A DNA stretch of 5,745 nucleotides from NCBI GenBank assembly GCA_039812985.1, contig JBDHUL010000044.1, forward strand, positions 1-5,745, in the 5' to 3' direction. Made by a program: the position numbers and the translations under genes. Positions 1 to 4,953 of this stretch are shown in pieces (the stretch's first letter is position 1; each line of letters opens with the position of its first letter). The notes under the pieces are model-generated. The model was not told the DNA's origin and did no database searches. It worked only from the letters and a program-made list of their open reading frames with translations. Source of the stretch: JAPUDS01 sp039812985. GTDB lineage: Bacteria > Patescibacteriota > Saccharimonadia > Saccharimonadales > Saccharimonadaceae.

Positions 1-14
1 TTTTTACTCTGAAA

Positions 15-99
15 TGGTGCGGATGACTGGACTTGAACCAGCACGCCTTGCGGCATATGCTCCTAAGGCATACGTGTATACCAATTTCACCACATCCGC
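15..99 (-). tRNA. tRNA-Leu, anticodon TAG, CCA encoded
   Basis: Read on the minus strand, this 85-nt sequence folds as a class II tRNA. The acceptor arms GCGGATG and CATCCGC pair perfectly. The D stem is GTG/CAC, around a loop containing TTGGTA. The anticodon stem TATGC/GCATA encloses CTTAGGA, giving anticodon TAG at forward positions 63-65, which reads CUA leucine codons and probably other CUN codons by wobble. The variable arm (GCC-GCAA-GGC) is long, as expected for tRNA-Leu. The T arm is GCTGG-TTCAAGT-CCAGT. The discriminator is A, and a genomic CCA follows (forward 15-17). The gene stands alone here and is transcribed away from the phosphatase-like gene. No intron is seen. Confidence 0.97.
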
Positions 100-117
100 A
101 TGAATTGGTCACGAGCT

Positions 118-126
118 ATTGTAACA
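118..126 (-). promoter_or_regulatory. Extended -10 promoter of tRNA-Leu
   Basis: On the minus strand the sequence is TGT-TACAAT, a near-consensus extended -10 element (TGn plus a hexamer with one mismatch to TATAAT). The expected transcription start lies about 7 nt downstream, leaving a leader of roughly 11 nt before the mature 5' end at 99. No good -35 box is seen 16 to 18 nt upstream, which fits use of the extended -10. The surrounding 15-mer is nearly identical to the one in front of tig. Confidence 0.65.
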
Positions 127-163
127 GATATGGGCCCGTAAAGGCCAGGAAACCGGACTAGGC

Positions 164-193
164 TTGCACGGAAGGAAACAGATACGGTACACT
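164..193 (+). promoter_or_regulatory. Promoter of the phosphatase-like gene; leaderless start predicted
   Basis: A -35 box TTGCAC (164-169) and a -10 box TACACT (188-193) are separated by 18 nt. Only 6 nt (AACCAT) separate the -10 box from the ATG at 200, so transcription should begin at or within a base or two of the start codon. No Shine-Dalgarno sits at normal distance; the only purine-rich run (172-179) ends about 20 nt upstream. The arrangement also argues against the in-frame TTG at 164, which lies inside the -35 box. Confidence 0.65.
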
Positions 194-199
194 AACCAT

Positions 200-724
200 A
201 TGGGAGAACTATACATTGTTCGACACGGTAAGGCTGACAGGCGTCTCGATGATAAGTTCGGACAGTATGTACTTATGAATTCAGTGGGAGAAATGCAGAT
301 TCGCACCGCCGGTTCCGTCTTGGGACAACTCTTCTCCTGGCGGGGGACAAAGGTTACAACGATCGAATGCGCAACATCGGCACGTTCGAAACACAATGCA
401 AAGCTATTGGGGGGAACGATGGGTGAGGCAGCGCGTATTATTCCCAATACTCTACTCGACCAGGAAGCGACAGTGGGTTCAGATGTACTTCTTAAAAACA
501 TAGAGCAATGGACGCAAGACCGGGAGACTGGGCTATATCTCGCGGTCATGTCGGGACGAGCAATCCAGGCATACCTCGCGCACGCGGGGGAGCCAAATGT
601 GTTTATAGATGATAACGAAAATCACTACGTGCCTTGCGGGTCGGTGACGAAAATTATCTATGCCGCTGGCGGGTCGGCGATTGACTTTGTTGGACAGGAT
701 CCTCGTGATATAACGGTCAAATAA
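200..724 (+). CDS. Histidine phosphatase superfamily protein lacking the second catalytic His
   Basis: This encodes a 174-residue protein of the histidine phosphatase (phosphoglycerate mutase-like) fold. It opens with the family signature YIVRHGKA, in which Arg8 and His9 match the phosphate-binding Arg and the nucleophilic His. The second conserved Arg is plausibly Arg62, in TSARSKHNAKLL. A possible acidic residue is Glu89, in LLDQEATVG. The second catalytic histidine, normally in a 'vvsHGgvI..lL' context, aligns with Ser118 in AVMSGRAIQAYLAHAGEP, and Arg120 replaces the usual glycine. The nearby His128 and His142 are not in the expected position. The protein may be a binding or scaffold relative, or an altered phosphatase; no substrate can be named. 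The start at 200 is chosen over the TTG at 164 because the RHG motif follows at once, as is usual, and because of the adjacent promoter. The stop overlaps the next ATG (TAATG), implying cotranscription and translational coupling with the methyltransferase gene. Confidence 0.8.
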   Translation: MGELYIVRHGKADRRLDDKFGQYVLMNSVGEMQIRTAGSVLGQLFSWRGTKVTTIECATSARSKHNAKLLGGTMGEAARIIPNTLLDQEATVGSDVLLKNIEQWTQDRETGLYLAVMSGRAIQAYLAHAGEPNVFIDDNENHYVPCGSVTKIIYAAGGSAIDFVGQDPRDITVK

Positions 725-1245
725 TGGATACGCGCAATGTTCTCGATGAGTTCAAAGGAAAAGCACACGAAGAGATTGTCGCCGAGCTCGATCGGCGCGG
801 GGTAGTGCTTGAGATTGCTATAGAGAACCTTGAGCGCGACTACAACATGGGGACGATTGTGCGCAGTGCCAACGCGTTTGGCGTGAGAACGGTTCACGTT
901 GTCGGTCGCCGACAATGGAACAGGCGTGGCGCGATGATGACAGACACATACCTCAACGTCGTCTACCATAGGAGTACTGATGATTTTATGAACCATATGA
1001 GTGCCGACAAACGAATGGTTATAGCTGTTGAGAACAACGTTGCGAGCGAGCCGCTCGCCGGAGTTGCTTTACCAGAGCGGTGCGCGCTGGTGTTTGGCTC
1101 AGAAAGCAGCGGCATTTCGGAGGGGTTGCGACAAAAGGCCGACGGTATTGTTCATATCGAACAACTGGGGTCAACGCGGTCCATAAATGTCGGCGTGGCT
1201 GCGGGCATTGCAATGTATGTTTGGCTCGGTCAACATGTAGTCTGA
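724..1245 (+). CDS. TrmH (SpoU) family RNA 2'-O-methyltransferase
   Basis: This encodes 173 residues of the SPOUT knotted methyltransferase fold, which transfers methyl from S-adenosylmethionine to a ribose 2'-OH in tRNA or rRNA. All three SpoU motifs are visible. Motif 1 is RDYNMGTIVRSANAFGV (38-54), with Asn41 and catalytic-type Arg47. Motif 2 is ALVFGSESSGIS (121-132), with Glu127. Motif 3 is LGSTRSINVGVAAGIAMY (148-165), with Ser153 and Asn155; these residues form the cofactor-binding trefoil knot. The size fits the short single-domain members (TrmH/TrmL type) and leaves only a roughly 30-residue N-terminal extension, with no separate RNA-binding domain of the RlmB kind. The target nucleotide cannot be told from sequence, so no symbol is given. 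The ATG overlaps the stop of the upstream gene by one base and no Shine-Dalgarno of its own is evident, so expression probably depends on translational coupling. Confidence 0.9.
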   Translation: MDTRNVLDEFKGKAHEEIVAELDRRGVVLEIAIENLERDYNMGTIVRSANAFGVRTVHVVGRRQWNRRGAMMTDTYLNVVYHRSTDDFMNHMSADKRMVIAVENNVASEPLAGVALPERCALVFGSESSGISEGLRQKADGIVHIEQLGSTRSINVGVAAGIAMYVWLGQHVV

Positions 1246-1306
1246 AACGAAGTCTGTAACATTTGCGCAGGGTTGTTAGTCCGTCGTCGAGATGAGTTGA
1301 GAGTAA

Positions 1307-1352
1307 TTGCAATATGTAAAGATGCAACAAGATGCAAGGTGCAAAGATGCAA
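1307..1352 (+). repeat. Cluster of GATGCAA / TGCAA repeats in the hisS leader
   Basis: GATGCAA occurs at 1321-1327, 1331-1337 and 1346-1352, with the variant GGTGCAA at 1338-1344. TGCAA occurs again at 1308-1312 within the palindrome ATTGCAAT, and further down at 1467-1471 and 1486-1490. Seven TGCAA words in about 185 nt is far above random expectation (about 0.2). The spacing is irregular (10, 7 and 8 nt within the core), so this is not a neat tandem repeat. As RNA, part of the cluster can pair: TTGCA 1307-1311 with TGCAA 1340-1344, enclosed by GAGATG 1289-1294 with CATCTC 1353-1358. Function is unknown; it could be a leader RNA stem or a set of protein-binding sites. Confidence 0.6.
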
Positions 1353-1391
1353 CATCTCACAAACAGAGGCAAATAATCAAACTTGTAAATT

Positions 1392-1428
1392 TTCCCAGAT
1401 GATAGGGTGGCACCTTAAAATCTGGGAA
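1392..1428 (+). promoter_or_regulatory. Perfect 9-bp hairpin with a T-box-like loop, upstream of hisS
   Basis: TTCCCAGAT (1392-1400) and ATCTGGGAA (1420-1428) are perfectly complementary, and an outer CAAAC/GTTTG pair (1378-1382 with 1430-1434) can extend the structure. The 19-nt loop contains AGGGTGGCACC (1404-1414), an exact match to the AGGGUGGNACC core of T-box leaders, which sense uncharged tRNA upstream of aminoacyl-tRNA synthetase genes. Against a classical T-box: no downstream CCCU is present to make the usual antiterminator helix, no run of U follows, and UGGC would pair with a tRNA whose discriminator is G, whereas tRNA-His usually carries C. The hairpin is certain as a sequence feature; its function is inference. 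No gene was found elsewhere in the gap 1246-1501. Confidence 0.45.
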
Positions 1429-1465
1429 TGTTTGCAGGGTAAATAAGTATGGGGGGCGGTTATGC

Positions 1466-1494
1466 TTGCAAAATGTAGTGTAACATGCAACAAT
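1466..1494 (+). promoter_or_regulatory. Candidate proximal promoter of hisS
   Basis: TTGCAA (1466-1471) and AACAAT (1489-1494) are 17 nt apart, and the ATG of hisS follows 7 nt after the second box, matching the leaderless layout of other genes here. The -10 candidate lacks the strongly conserved first T, so support is weak. TAACAT at 1481-1486 is an alternative -10. No Shine-Dalgarno precedes the ATG at 1502. If this promoter is used alone, the structured region upstream would not be part of the hisS mRNA. Confidence 0.35.
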
Positions 1495-1501
1495 AACAGA
1501 T

Positions 1502-2830
1502 ATGAGTTCGCTGTCAATCCAGAGCTACAAGGGCGCCCGTGATTTGTACCCGGCGGAAAAACGCGTGCAAAATTATATATTTGACGTGTGGCGTCGGGTG
1601 AGTGAACGATTTGGGTACGAAGAATACGGCGCGCCCTTGCTGGAGCCTCTCGACGTATACGCCGCGAAGTCCGGACAAGAAATCGTGAACGAGCAAACCT
1701 ACCAGTTTGTTGACAGAGGTGGACGTAATGTTGCCATACGTCCGGAAATGACCCCGACCATTGCCCGCATGGTAGCAGCTCGTCAACAGGAGCTAGGGTA
1801 TCCGGCCCGTCTCTATAGCATTGCAAACTTCATGCGCTATGAACGTCCACAGAAAGGACGAGAGCGTGAGTTTTGGCAGCTGAACACTGATATATTTGGC
1901 GTCAGCGGAAGTCAAGCCGACGCCGAAATAATCCGCTTGGCCGACCGCGTCATGCAAGAATTCGGCGCCCAGCGTGGCATGTATACAATACGCATTAACA
2001 ACCGCGACCTCATAAACTTTATGATGGCACAATACCTTCGACTCGACGCCGTACAGTCGCAGCTCATGATAAAACTGTTTGACCGCAAAGGCAAAATAAG
2101 CCACGAACAGTTCCGCGATCAAGCCGCCGAGATATTTGACCCAGCCTATGCCCATGAGGGAGTGCGTAAAATCGCAAAACTTGTTGGCGCAACCACCATG
2201 GCCGAATTGCCGCAGGAATTACTGGAGAGTGAAGCGGTGCGAGAAGTCCAACAATTATTTACGGTACTGTCCGACGCAAAAATCACTAACGCAAAGTTCG
2301 ACATCACCCTCATGCGCGGGCTGGATTACTATACTGGCATGGTGTTTGAAGTGTTCGATAACCACCCCGAAAACAACCGCTCGCTTTTTGGCGGAGGTAG
2401 GTATGATGGGTTAGTTACCTTGTTCGGGGGCGCCCCGAGCCCTGTCGTCGGTTTTGGCATGGGTGGGACGACCATAGAAGAATTTTTGAGCAGTCATAAA
2501 CTTCTTCCTGACATGACTTCGACGACGGACGTGTTTGTGATTGTGGTGGGTGATGTTCAAAAACAAGCCGAAAAAGTTGCAGATGAACTGCGTGCCGAAG
2601 GGGTTAATGTTGCTGTTGACATAACAAATCGAAAAGTAGACAAACAAATCAAATCCGCCATAAAGCTGCGCGTGCCGTACCTTCTCTTTGTTGGTGAAAA
2701 AGAAGTCGAACATGAAGCATATCGTTTGAAAGACGTCAAGGAAGAAAAGGAAACCCAGGCCAGTGTCGAACGTATTGTCACAACCATCAAGGACTATCGC
2801 AAAAAACACTCAGAAGACGACGATTTTTAG
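1502..2830 (+). CDS. hisS: Histidyl-tRNA synthetase (class II)
   Basis: This 442-residue enzyme, close to the usual length for the family, activates histidine with ATP and charges tRNA-His in the cytoplasm. It begins with the conserved KGARDLYP (10-17). The class II catalytic core shows RPEMTPTIAR (80-89), then motif 2 around RYERPQKGREREFWQ (112-126) with the ATP-contacting arginines. The histidine-specific signatures are RGLDYYTGMVFEV (272-284) and GGGRYDGL (297-304); the latter leads to motif 3, GFGMGGTTIEEF. Residues of about 343-430 form the C-terminal anticodon-binding alpha/beta domain (DVFVIVVGD...VAVDITNRKVDKQIKSA...YLLFVGEKE). The tail is acidic (SEDDDF). The ATG at 1502 puts KGARD at its usual distance from the N-terminus; there is no Shine-Dalgarno. 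The gene is separated from its neighbours by 256 nt upstream and 85 nt downstream and so appears to be its own unit, with a structured region in front of it that may regulate it. Confidence 0.97.
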   Translation: MSSLSIQSYKGARDLYPAEKRVQNYIFDVWRRVSERFGYEEYGAPLLEPLDVYAAKSGQEIVNEQTYQFVDRGGRNVAIRPEMTPTIARMVAARQQELGYPARLYSIANFMRYERPQKGREREFWQLNTDIFGVSGSQADAEIIRLADRVMQEFGAQRGMYTIRINNRDLINFMMAQYLRLDAVQSQLMIKLFDRKGKISHEQFRDQAAEIFDPAYAHEGVRKIAKLVGATTMAELPQELLESEAVREVQQLFTVLSDAKITNAKFDITLMRGLDYYTGMVFEVFDNHPENNRSLFGGGRYDGLVTLFGGAPSPVVGFGMGGTTIEEFLSSHKLLPDMTSTTDVFVIVVGDVQKQAEKVADELRAEGVNVAVDITNRKVDKQIKSAIKLRVPYLLFVGEKEVEHEAYRLKDVKEEKETQASVERIVTTIKDYRKKHSEDDDF

Positions 2831-2851
2831 CATTTGAAGAAGACACAAACT

Positions 2852-2891
2852 CTCGGCAGGCGCCCAAATTTCTTATGGTCGCGTCTGCGAG
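2852..2891 (+). terminator. Terminator-like hairpin after hisS
   Basis: CTCG plus CAGGCGC (2852-2863, one bulged G at 2856) pairs with GCGTCTGCGAG (2881-2891), giving an 11-bp stem with one G-U pair around a 17-nt loop. The tail that follows, TTGTATCTGTT, is T-rich but interrupted, so termination may be partial. The stem starts 22 nt after the hisS stop, a typical position. Its 3' arm overlaps the zone where the -35 of the tig promoter would lie. Confidence 0.45.
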
Positions 2892-2898
2892 TTGTATC

Positions 2899-2907
2899 TG
2901 TTACACT
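2899..2907 (+). promoter_or_regulatory. Extended -10 promoter of tig
   Basis: TGT-TACACT is an extended -10 element ending 8 nt before the tig ATG at 2916, so the mRNA should have almost no leader. No clear -35 hexamer is seen at 16-18 nt. The surrounding TATCTGTTACACTAG (2895-2909) matches the tRNA-Leu promoter in 14 of 15 positions. A short AGG (2908-2910) lies 5 nt before the ATG but is too weak to count as a confident Shine-Dalgarno. Confidence 0.6.
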
Positions 2908-2915
2908 AGGTAGCT

Positions 2916-4190
2916 ATGAAACACACTCTGAAAAAACTATCCGAAACGCAGTTAGAGATTACGGTGCTTGCAAGTAGCGAAGATGTTCATACGGCTAAAG
3001 TCAGCGCGCTTTCACGCCTCGCACGGGAGCTAAAAGTACCCGGGTTTCGCAAAGGAAAAGTCCCGGCCAATGTCGCCGAAAAGCACCTTGACCAGAACGT
3101 CCTGGGCAATGAGACTATTCAATTTGTGATACAAAAAACCCTGACCGAGGTCGTACAGGTTGAAAATCTACGGGTGCTCGACCAGCCAAAAATTGAATTG
3201 AAAAAATTTATTCCATTTGACGAGCTGGAGTTCACAGCTGTCATCGATGTGATACCAGAAATAACGCTGGGTAATTACACGAAACTCAAGGTCAAGCGAA
3301 CCATTAAGAAAGTTGAACAGTCCGATGTGGACGATGTGCTGGAGCGCGTCAAGCAGAATTTCGCTGAGAAAAAAGACGTAAAACGTGCCGCGAAACTAAG
3401 CGACGAAGTGACGATCGATTTTGCTGGGAAAAAGAATGGTGTTGCGTTCGATGGTGGTACCAGCGAGGATTACCAGTTGGTACTGGGGTCGAATTCGTTT
3501 ATACCCGGCTTTGAAGACGCCGTGGTTGGCATGAAACCTGGCGATAAAAAAAGTATTCCACTGACATTTCCTAAGGATTACCACGCAAAGGACTTGAAGG
3601 GTGCGAAGGTGGAGTTTGATGTGACACTGAAGACAGTGCGCGAGGTGACGACACCCGAGCTGACCGACGAAGTGGCCGGGAAGGTTGGGCCGTTCACGAC
3701 GGTGAAAGAGCTGACTGAAGATATCCGGCGTGAGCTCACATCGCAGGCAGAACGCGAGGCAGACTCCGTCTACAAAGACGATTTAGTAAATGCACTTGTC
3801 AAGGTGTCACGCGTGCCGGTCCCTGATGTACTGGTCGAGGATCAGCTAAAGAGCATCGAGCGGGATGCCAAACAGAATCTCATGTACCGCGGTCAGACAC
3901 CAGATGAATACATGGAGCAACAAGGATACGCCGATGAAGCAGCCTGGCGTGACGCGGAGTTTCGTCCGACTGCTATCGAGCGCGTCAAGGCCGGATTGGT
4001 GCTGGCTGAATTATCCAAGCGTGAGCACGTCGAAGCAACAAAAGAAGAGCTCGACGCGCGTCTGGCCGAAATGCTTCAGCAGTATCCGACCATGAAAGAC
4101 CAGCTGGACACCCCCGAATCCCGTGCCGACCTTGTGAATCGACTTGTGACCGAAAAAACTCTTGAACGGCTGGTTGAACTCAACGCATAG
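2916..4190 (+). CDS. tig: Trigger factor, ribosome-associated chaperone and prolyl isomerase
   Basis: This 424-residue protein, close in length to E. coli trigger factor, binds near the ribosomal exit tunnel and shields and folds nascent chains. All three family domains can be traced. The N-terminal ribosome-binding domain carries the signature GFRKGKVP (43-50), whose loop contacts ribosomal protein L23. An FKBP-type peptidyl-prolyl isomerase domain spans about 160-245 (DEVTIDFAGKKNGVAFDGG ... PGFEDAVVGMKPGDKKSIPLTFP ... VEFDVTLKTV). The helical C-terminal chaperone domain, rich in charged residues (ELTEDIRRELTSQAEREADSVYKDDLVNALV onward), runs to the end. The ATG at 2916 is the natural start: the opening MKHTLKKLSETQLEITV is typical of the family and the promoter lies directly upstream. 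The gene is followed after 142 nt by clpP, a neighbour it has in many bacteria, but clpP has its own promoter elements. Confidence 0.96.
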   Translation: MKHTLKKLSETQLEITVLASSEDVHTAKVSALSRLARELKVPGFRKGKVPANVAEKHLDQNVLGNETIQFVIQKTLTEVVQVENLRVLDQPKIELKKFIPFDELEFTAVIDVIPEITLGNYTKLKVKRTIKKVEQSDVDDVLERVKQNFAEKKDVKRAAKLSDEVTIDFAGKKNGVAFDGGTSEDYQLVLGSNSFIPGFEDAVVGMKPGDKKSIPLTFPKDYHAKDLKGAKVEFDVTLKTVREVTTPELTDEVAGKVGPFTTVKELTEDIRRELTSQAEREADSVYKDDLVNALVKVSRVPVPDVLVEDQLKSIERDAKQNLMYRGQTPDEYMEQQGYADEAAWRDAEFRPTAIERVKAGLVLAELSKREHVEATKEELDARLAEMLQQYPTMKDQLDTPESRADLVNRLVTEKTLERLVELNA

Positions 4191-4248
4191 ACAACAATAG
4201 TAAATGATTCAATGCCTTTGGGGCGTCTCTTTCAGCGACCGCATCTGT

Positions 4249-4276
4249 TTGCGAGCGTATTCGTTCGAAATAAACT
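4249..4276 (+). promoter_or_regulatory. Promoter candidate for clpP
   Basis: TTGCGA (4249-4254) and TAAACT (4271-4276) are 16 nt apart and would start transcription near 4283, inside the CIRCE operator, which is the expected geometry for HrcA repression. The spacer contains an imperfect palindrome (CGAGCG-TATT-CGTTCG, 4252-4267). An alternative is the extended -10 TGC-TAAAAT at 4296-4304, which overlaps the downstream CIRCE arm and would start near 4311. Either choice places the operator over the promoter. Confidence 0.45.
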
Positions 4277-4301
4277 AGCACTCGACACGAAAGAGTGCTA
4301 A
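4275..4301 (+). promoter_or_regulatory. CIRCE operator (HrcA binding site) upstream of clpP
   Basis: CTAGCACTC (4275-4283), a 9-nt spacer, and GAGTGCTAA (4293-4301) reproduce the CIRCE inverted repeat TTAGCACTC-N9-GAGTGCTAA with a single mismatch, at the first base. CIRCE is the operator of the heat-shock repressor HrcA and usually controls groESL and dnaK operons. Here it lies 31 nt before the clpP start, predicting derepression of clpP by heat or unfolded protein. HrcA itself is not in the window. Confidence 0.92.
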
Positions 4302-4319
4302 AATGGTTGTCGTTGACGC

Positions 4320-4325
4320 AGGAGG
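4320..4325 (+). promoter_or_regulatory. Strong ribosome binding site that sets the clpP start
   Basis: AGGAGG lies 7 nt before the ATG at 4333. This decides between two in-frame ATGs: the upstream one at 4303 overlaps the CIRCE end, has no ribosome binding site and would add ten residues foreign to the family. It is the only strong, optimally spaced Shine-Dalgarno in the window. Confidence 0.85.
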
Positions 4326-4332
4326 AACGTGT

Positions 4333-4923
4333 ATGACAAAGAATTATTTAGTACCAACGGTGGTTGAAAAAAGTTATGAGGGCGAGCGGGCCTACGATAT
4401 TTATTCGCGGCTGCTCAAGGAGCGCATTGTATTTCTTGGCGAGGATGTCAACGAGCATACGGCAAATATCATCATTGCCCAGTTGCTTCACCTGGCCTAT
4501 GAAGATCCGAAAAAGGATATTTCATTGTACATTAACAGTCCAGGCGGCAGTGTCTACGATGGACTTGCTATACTCGACACGATGAATTTTATCAAGCCAG
4601 ATGTCGCAACCTATGGTATTGGACTTCAAGCCAGTTTTGGCGCAGTGCTTCTTGCGGCCGGGGCTAAGGGTAAGCGTCATATGCTGCCAAACGCACGAGT
4701 GATGATGCACCAACCTCATGGTGGATTGCAAGGCCAGATCACCGACCAGGAGATCAGTCTCAAAGAAGGCGTCCTCCTCAAGAACAAACTCATCGATATC
4801 ATGACGAAAGCCACTGGTCAAAAGCGTGACAAAATAGCGGCCGACATGGAGCGAGATTTTTGGATGAGCGGCGACGAGGCGGTCGCATACGGCCTGGTTG
4901 ATGCCGTAGTCAAAAATGCCTAG
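4333..4923 (+). CDS. clpP: ATP-dependent Clp protease proteolytic subunit
   Basis: This 196-residue serine peptidase of family S14 forms the two-heptamer barrel that degrades proteins unfolded by ClpX or another Clp ATPase. The catalytic triad is complete: Ser101 in GLQASFGAVLLAAGAKGKR, His126 in RVMMHQPHGG and Asp175 in MERDFWMS. The oxyanion-forming strand LYINSPGGSVYDGLAI (65-80) is canonical. The N-terminus VPTVVEKSYEGERAYDIYSRLLKERIVFLGEDV (from residue 7) matches the axial-loop and hydrophobic-pocket region of housekeeping ClpP. The residue after the nucleophile is Phe rather than the usual Met, a mild change. The length is normal, with only a very short N-terminal segment before the mature region. 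Expression is probably heat-shock controlled through the CIRCE site upstream. The gene is convergent with the minus-strand gene, 30 nt away; no clear terminator is seen between them. Confidence 0.97.
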   Translation: MTKNYLVPTVVEKSYEGERAYDIYSRLLKERIVFLGEDVNEHTANIIIAQLLHLAYEDPKKDISLYINSPGGSVYDGLAILDTMNFIKPDVATYGIGLQASFGAVLLAAGAKGKRHMLPNARVMMHQPHGGLQGQITDQEISLKEGVLLKNKLIDIMTKATGQKRDKIAADMERDFWMSGDEAVAYGLVDAVVKNA

Positions 4924-4953
4924 GAACGGCCTCGCGTCGAGCTAGGGCCTCAG

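Noticed and set aside
1..14. T run at the left edge as a terminator of an upstream gene
   Set aside because: Only five T residues are visible and any stem would lie outside the window.
109..549. Long minus-strand open frame opposite the phosphatase-like gene
   Set aside because: It is antisense to a gene with clear family motifs and covers the tRNA promoter; the protein is rich in Ser, Cys and Arg with no recognisable domain.
1307..1352. GATGCAA repeats considered as a CRISPR array or iterons of an origin
   Set aside because: The words are only 7 nt with uneven spacers of 0 to 3 nt, far too short for CRISPR. No replication initiator gene, DnaA-box cluster or AT-rich unwinding region is present.
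1322..1402. Small plus-strand frame of 26 codons in the hisS leader, tested as a his attenuation leader peptide
   Set aside because: It contains only one His codon, whereas attenuator peptides carry a run of them, and it has no Shine-Dalgarno. A 14-codon frame at 1332 also has just one His codon.
1377..1826. Minus-strand frame covering the hisS leader and the start of hisS
   Set aside because: It overlaps the conserved hisS N-terminus on the opposite strand, has no promoter or ribosome binding site, and its composition looks like an antisense shadow.
1502..2830. HisS motif 2 reading FWQ where FHQ is frequent
   Set aside because: This position varies among bacterial HisRS enzymes and the ATP-binding arginines and His-specific motifs are intact, so it is not notable.
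4303..4332. Upstream in-frame ATG giving a ten-residue longer ClpP
   Set aside because: It overlaps the end of the CIRCE element and a possible -10 box, and has no ribosome binding site, while AGGAGG is ideally placed for the ATG at 4333.
4928..4950. Short hairpin CTCG-CGT-CGAG between the convergent clpP and sugar transferase-like genes
   Set aside because: Only a 4-bp core stem, the flanking GGCC pairing needs an asymmetric bulge, and there is no T run on either strand, so a terminator call is not supported.
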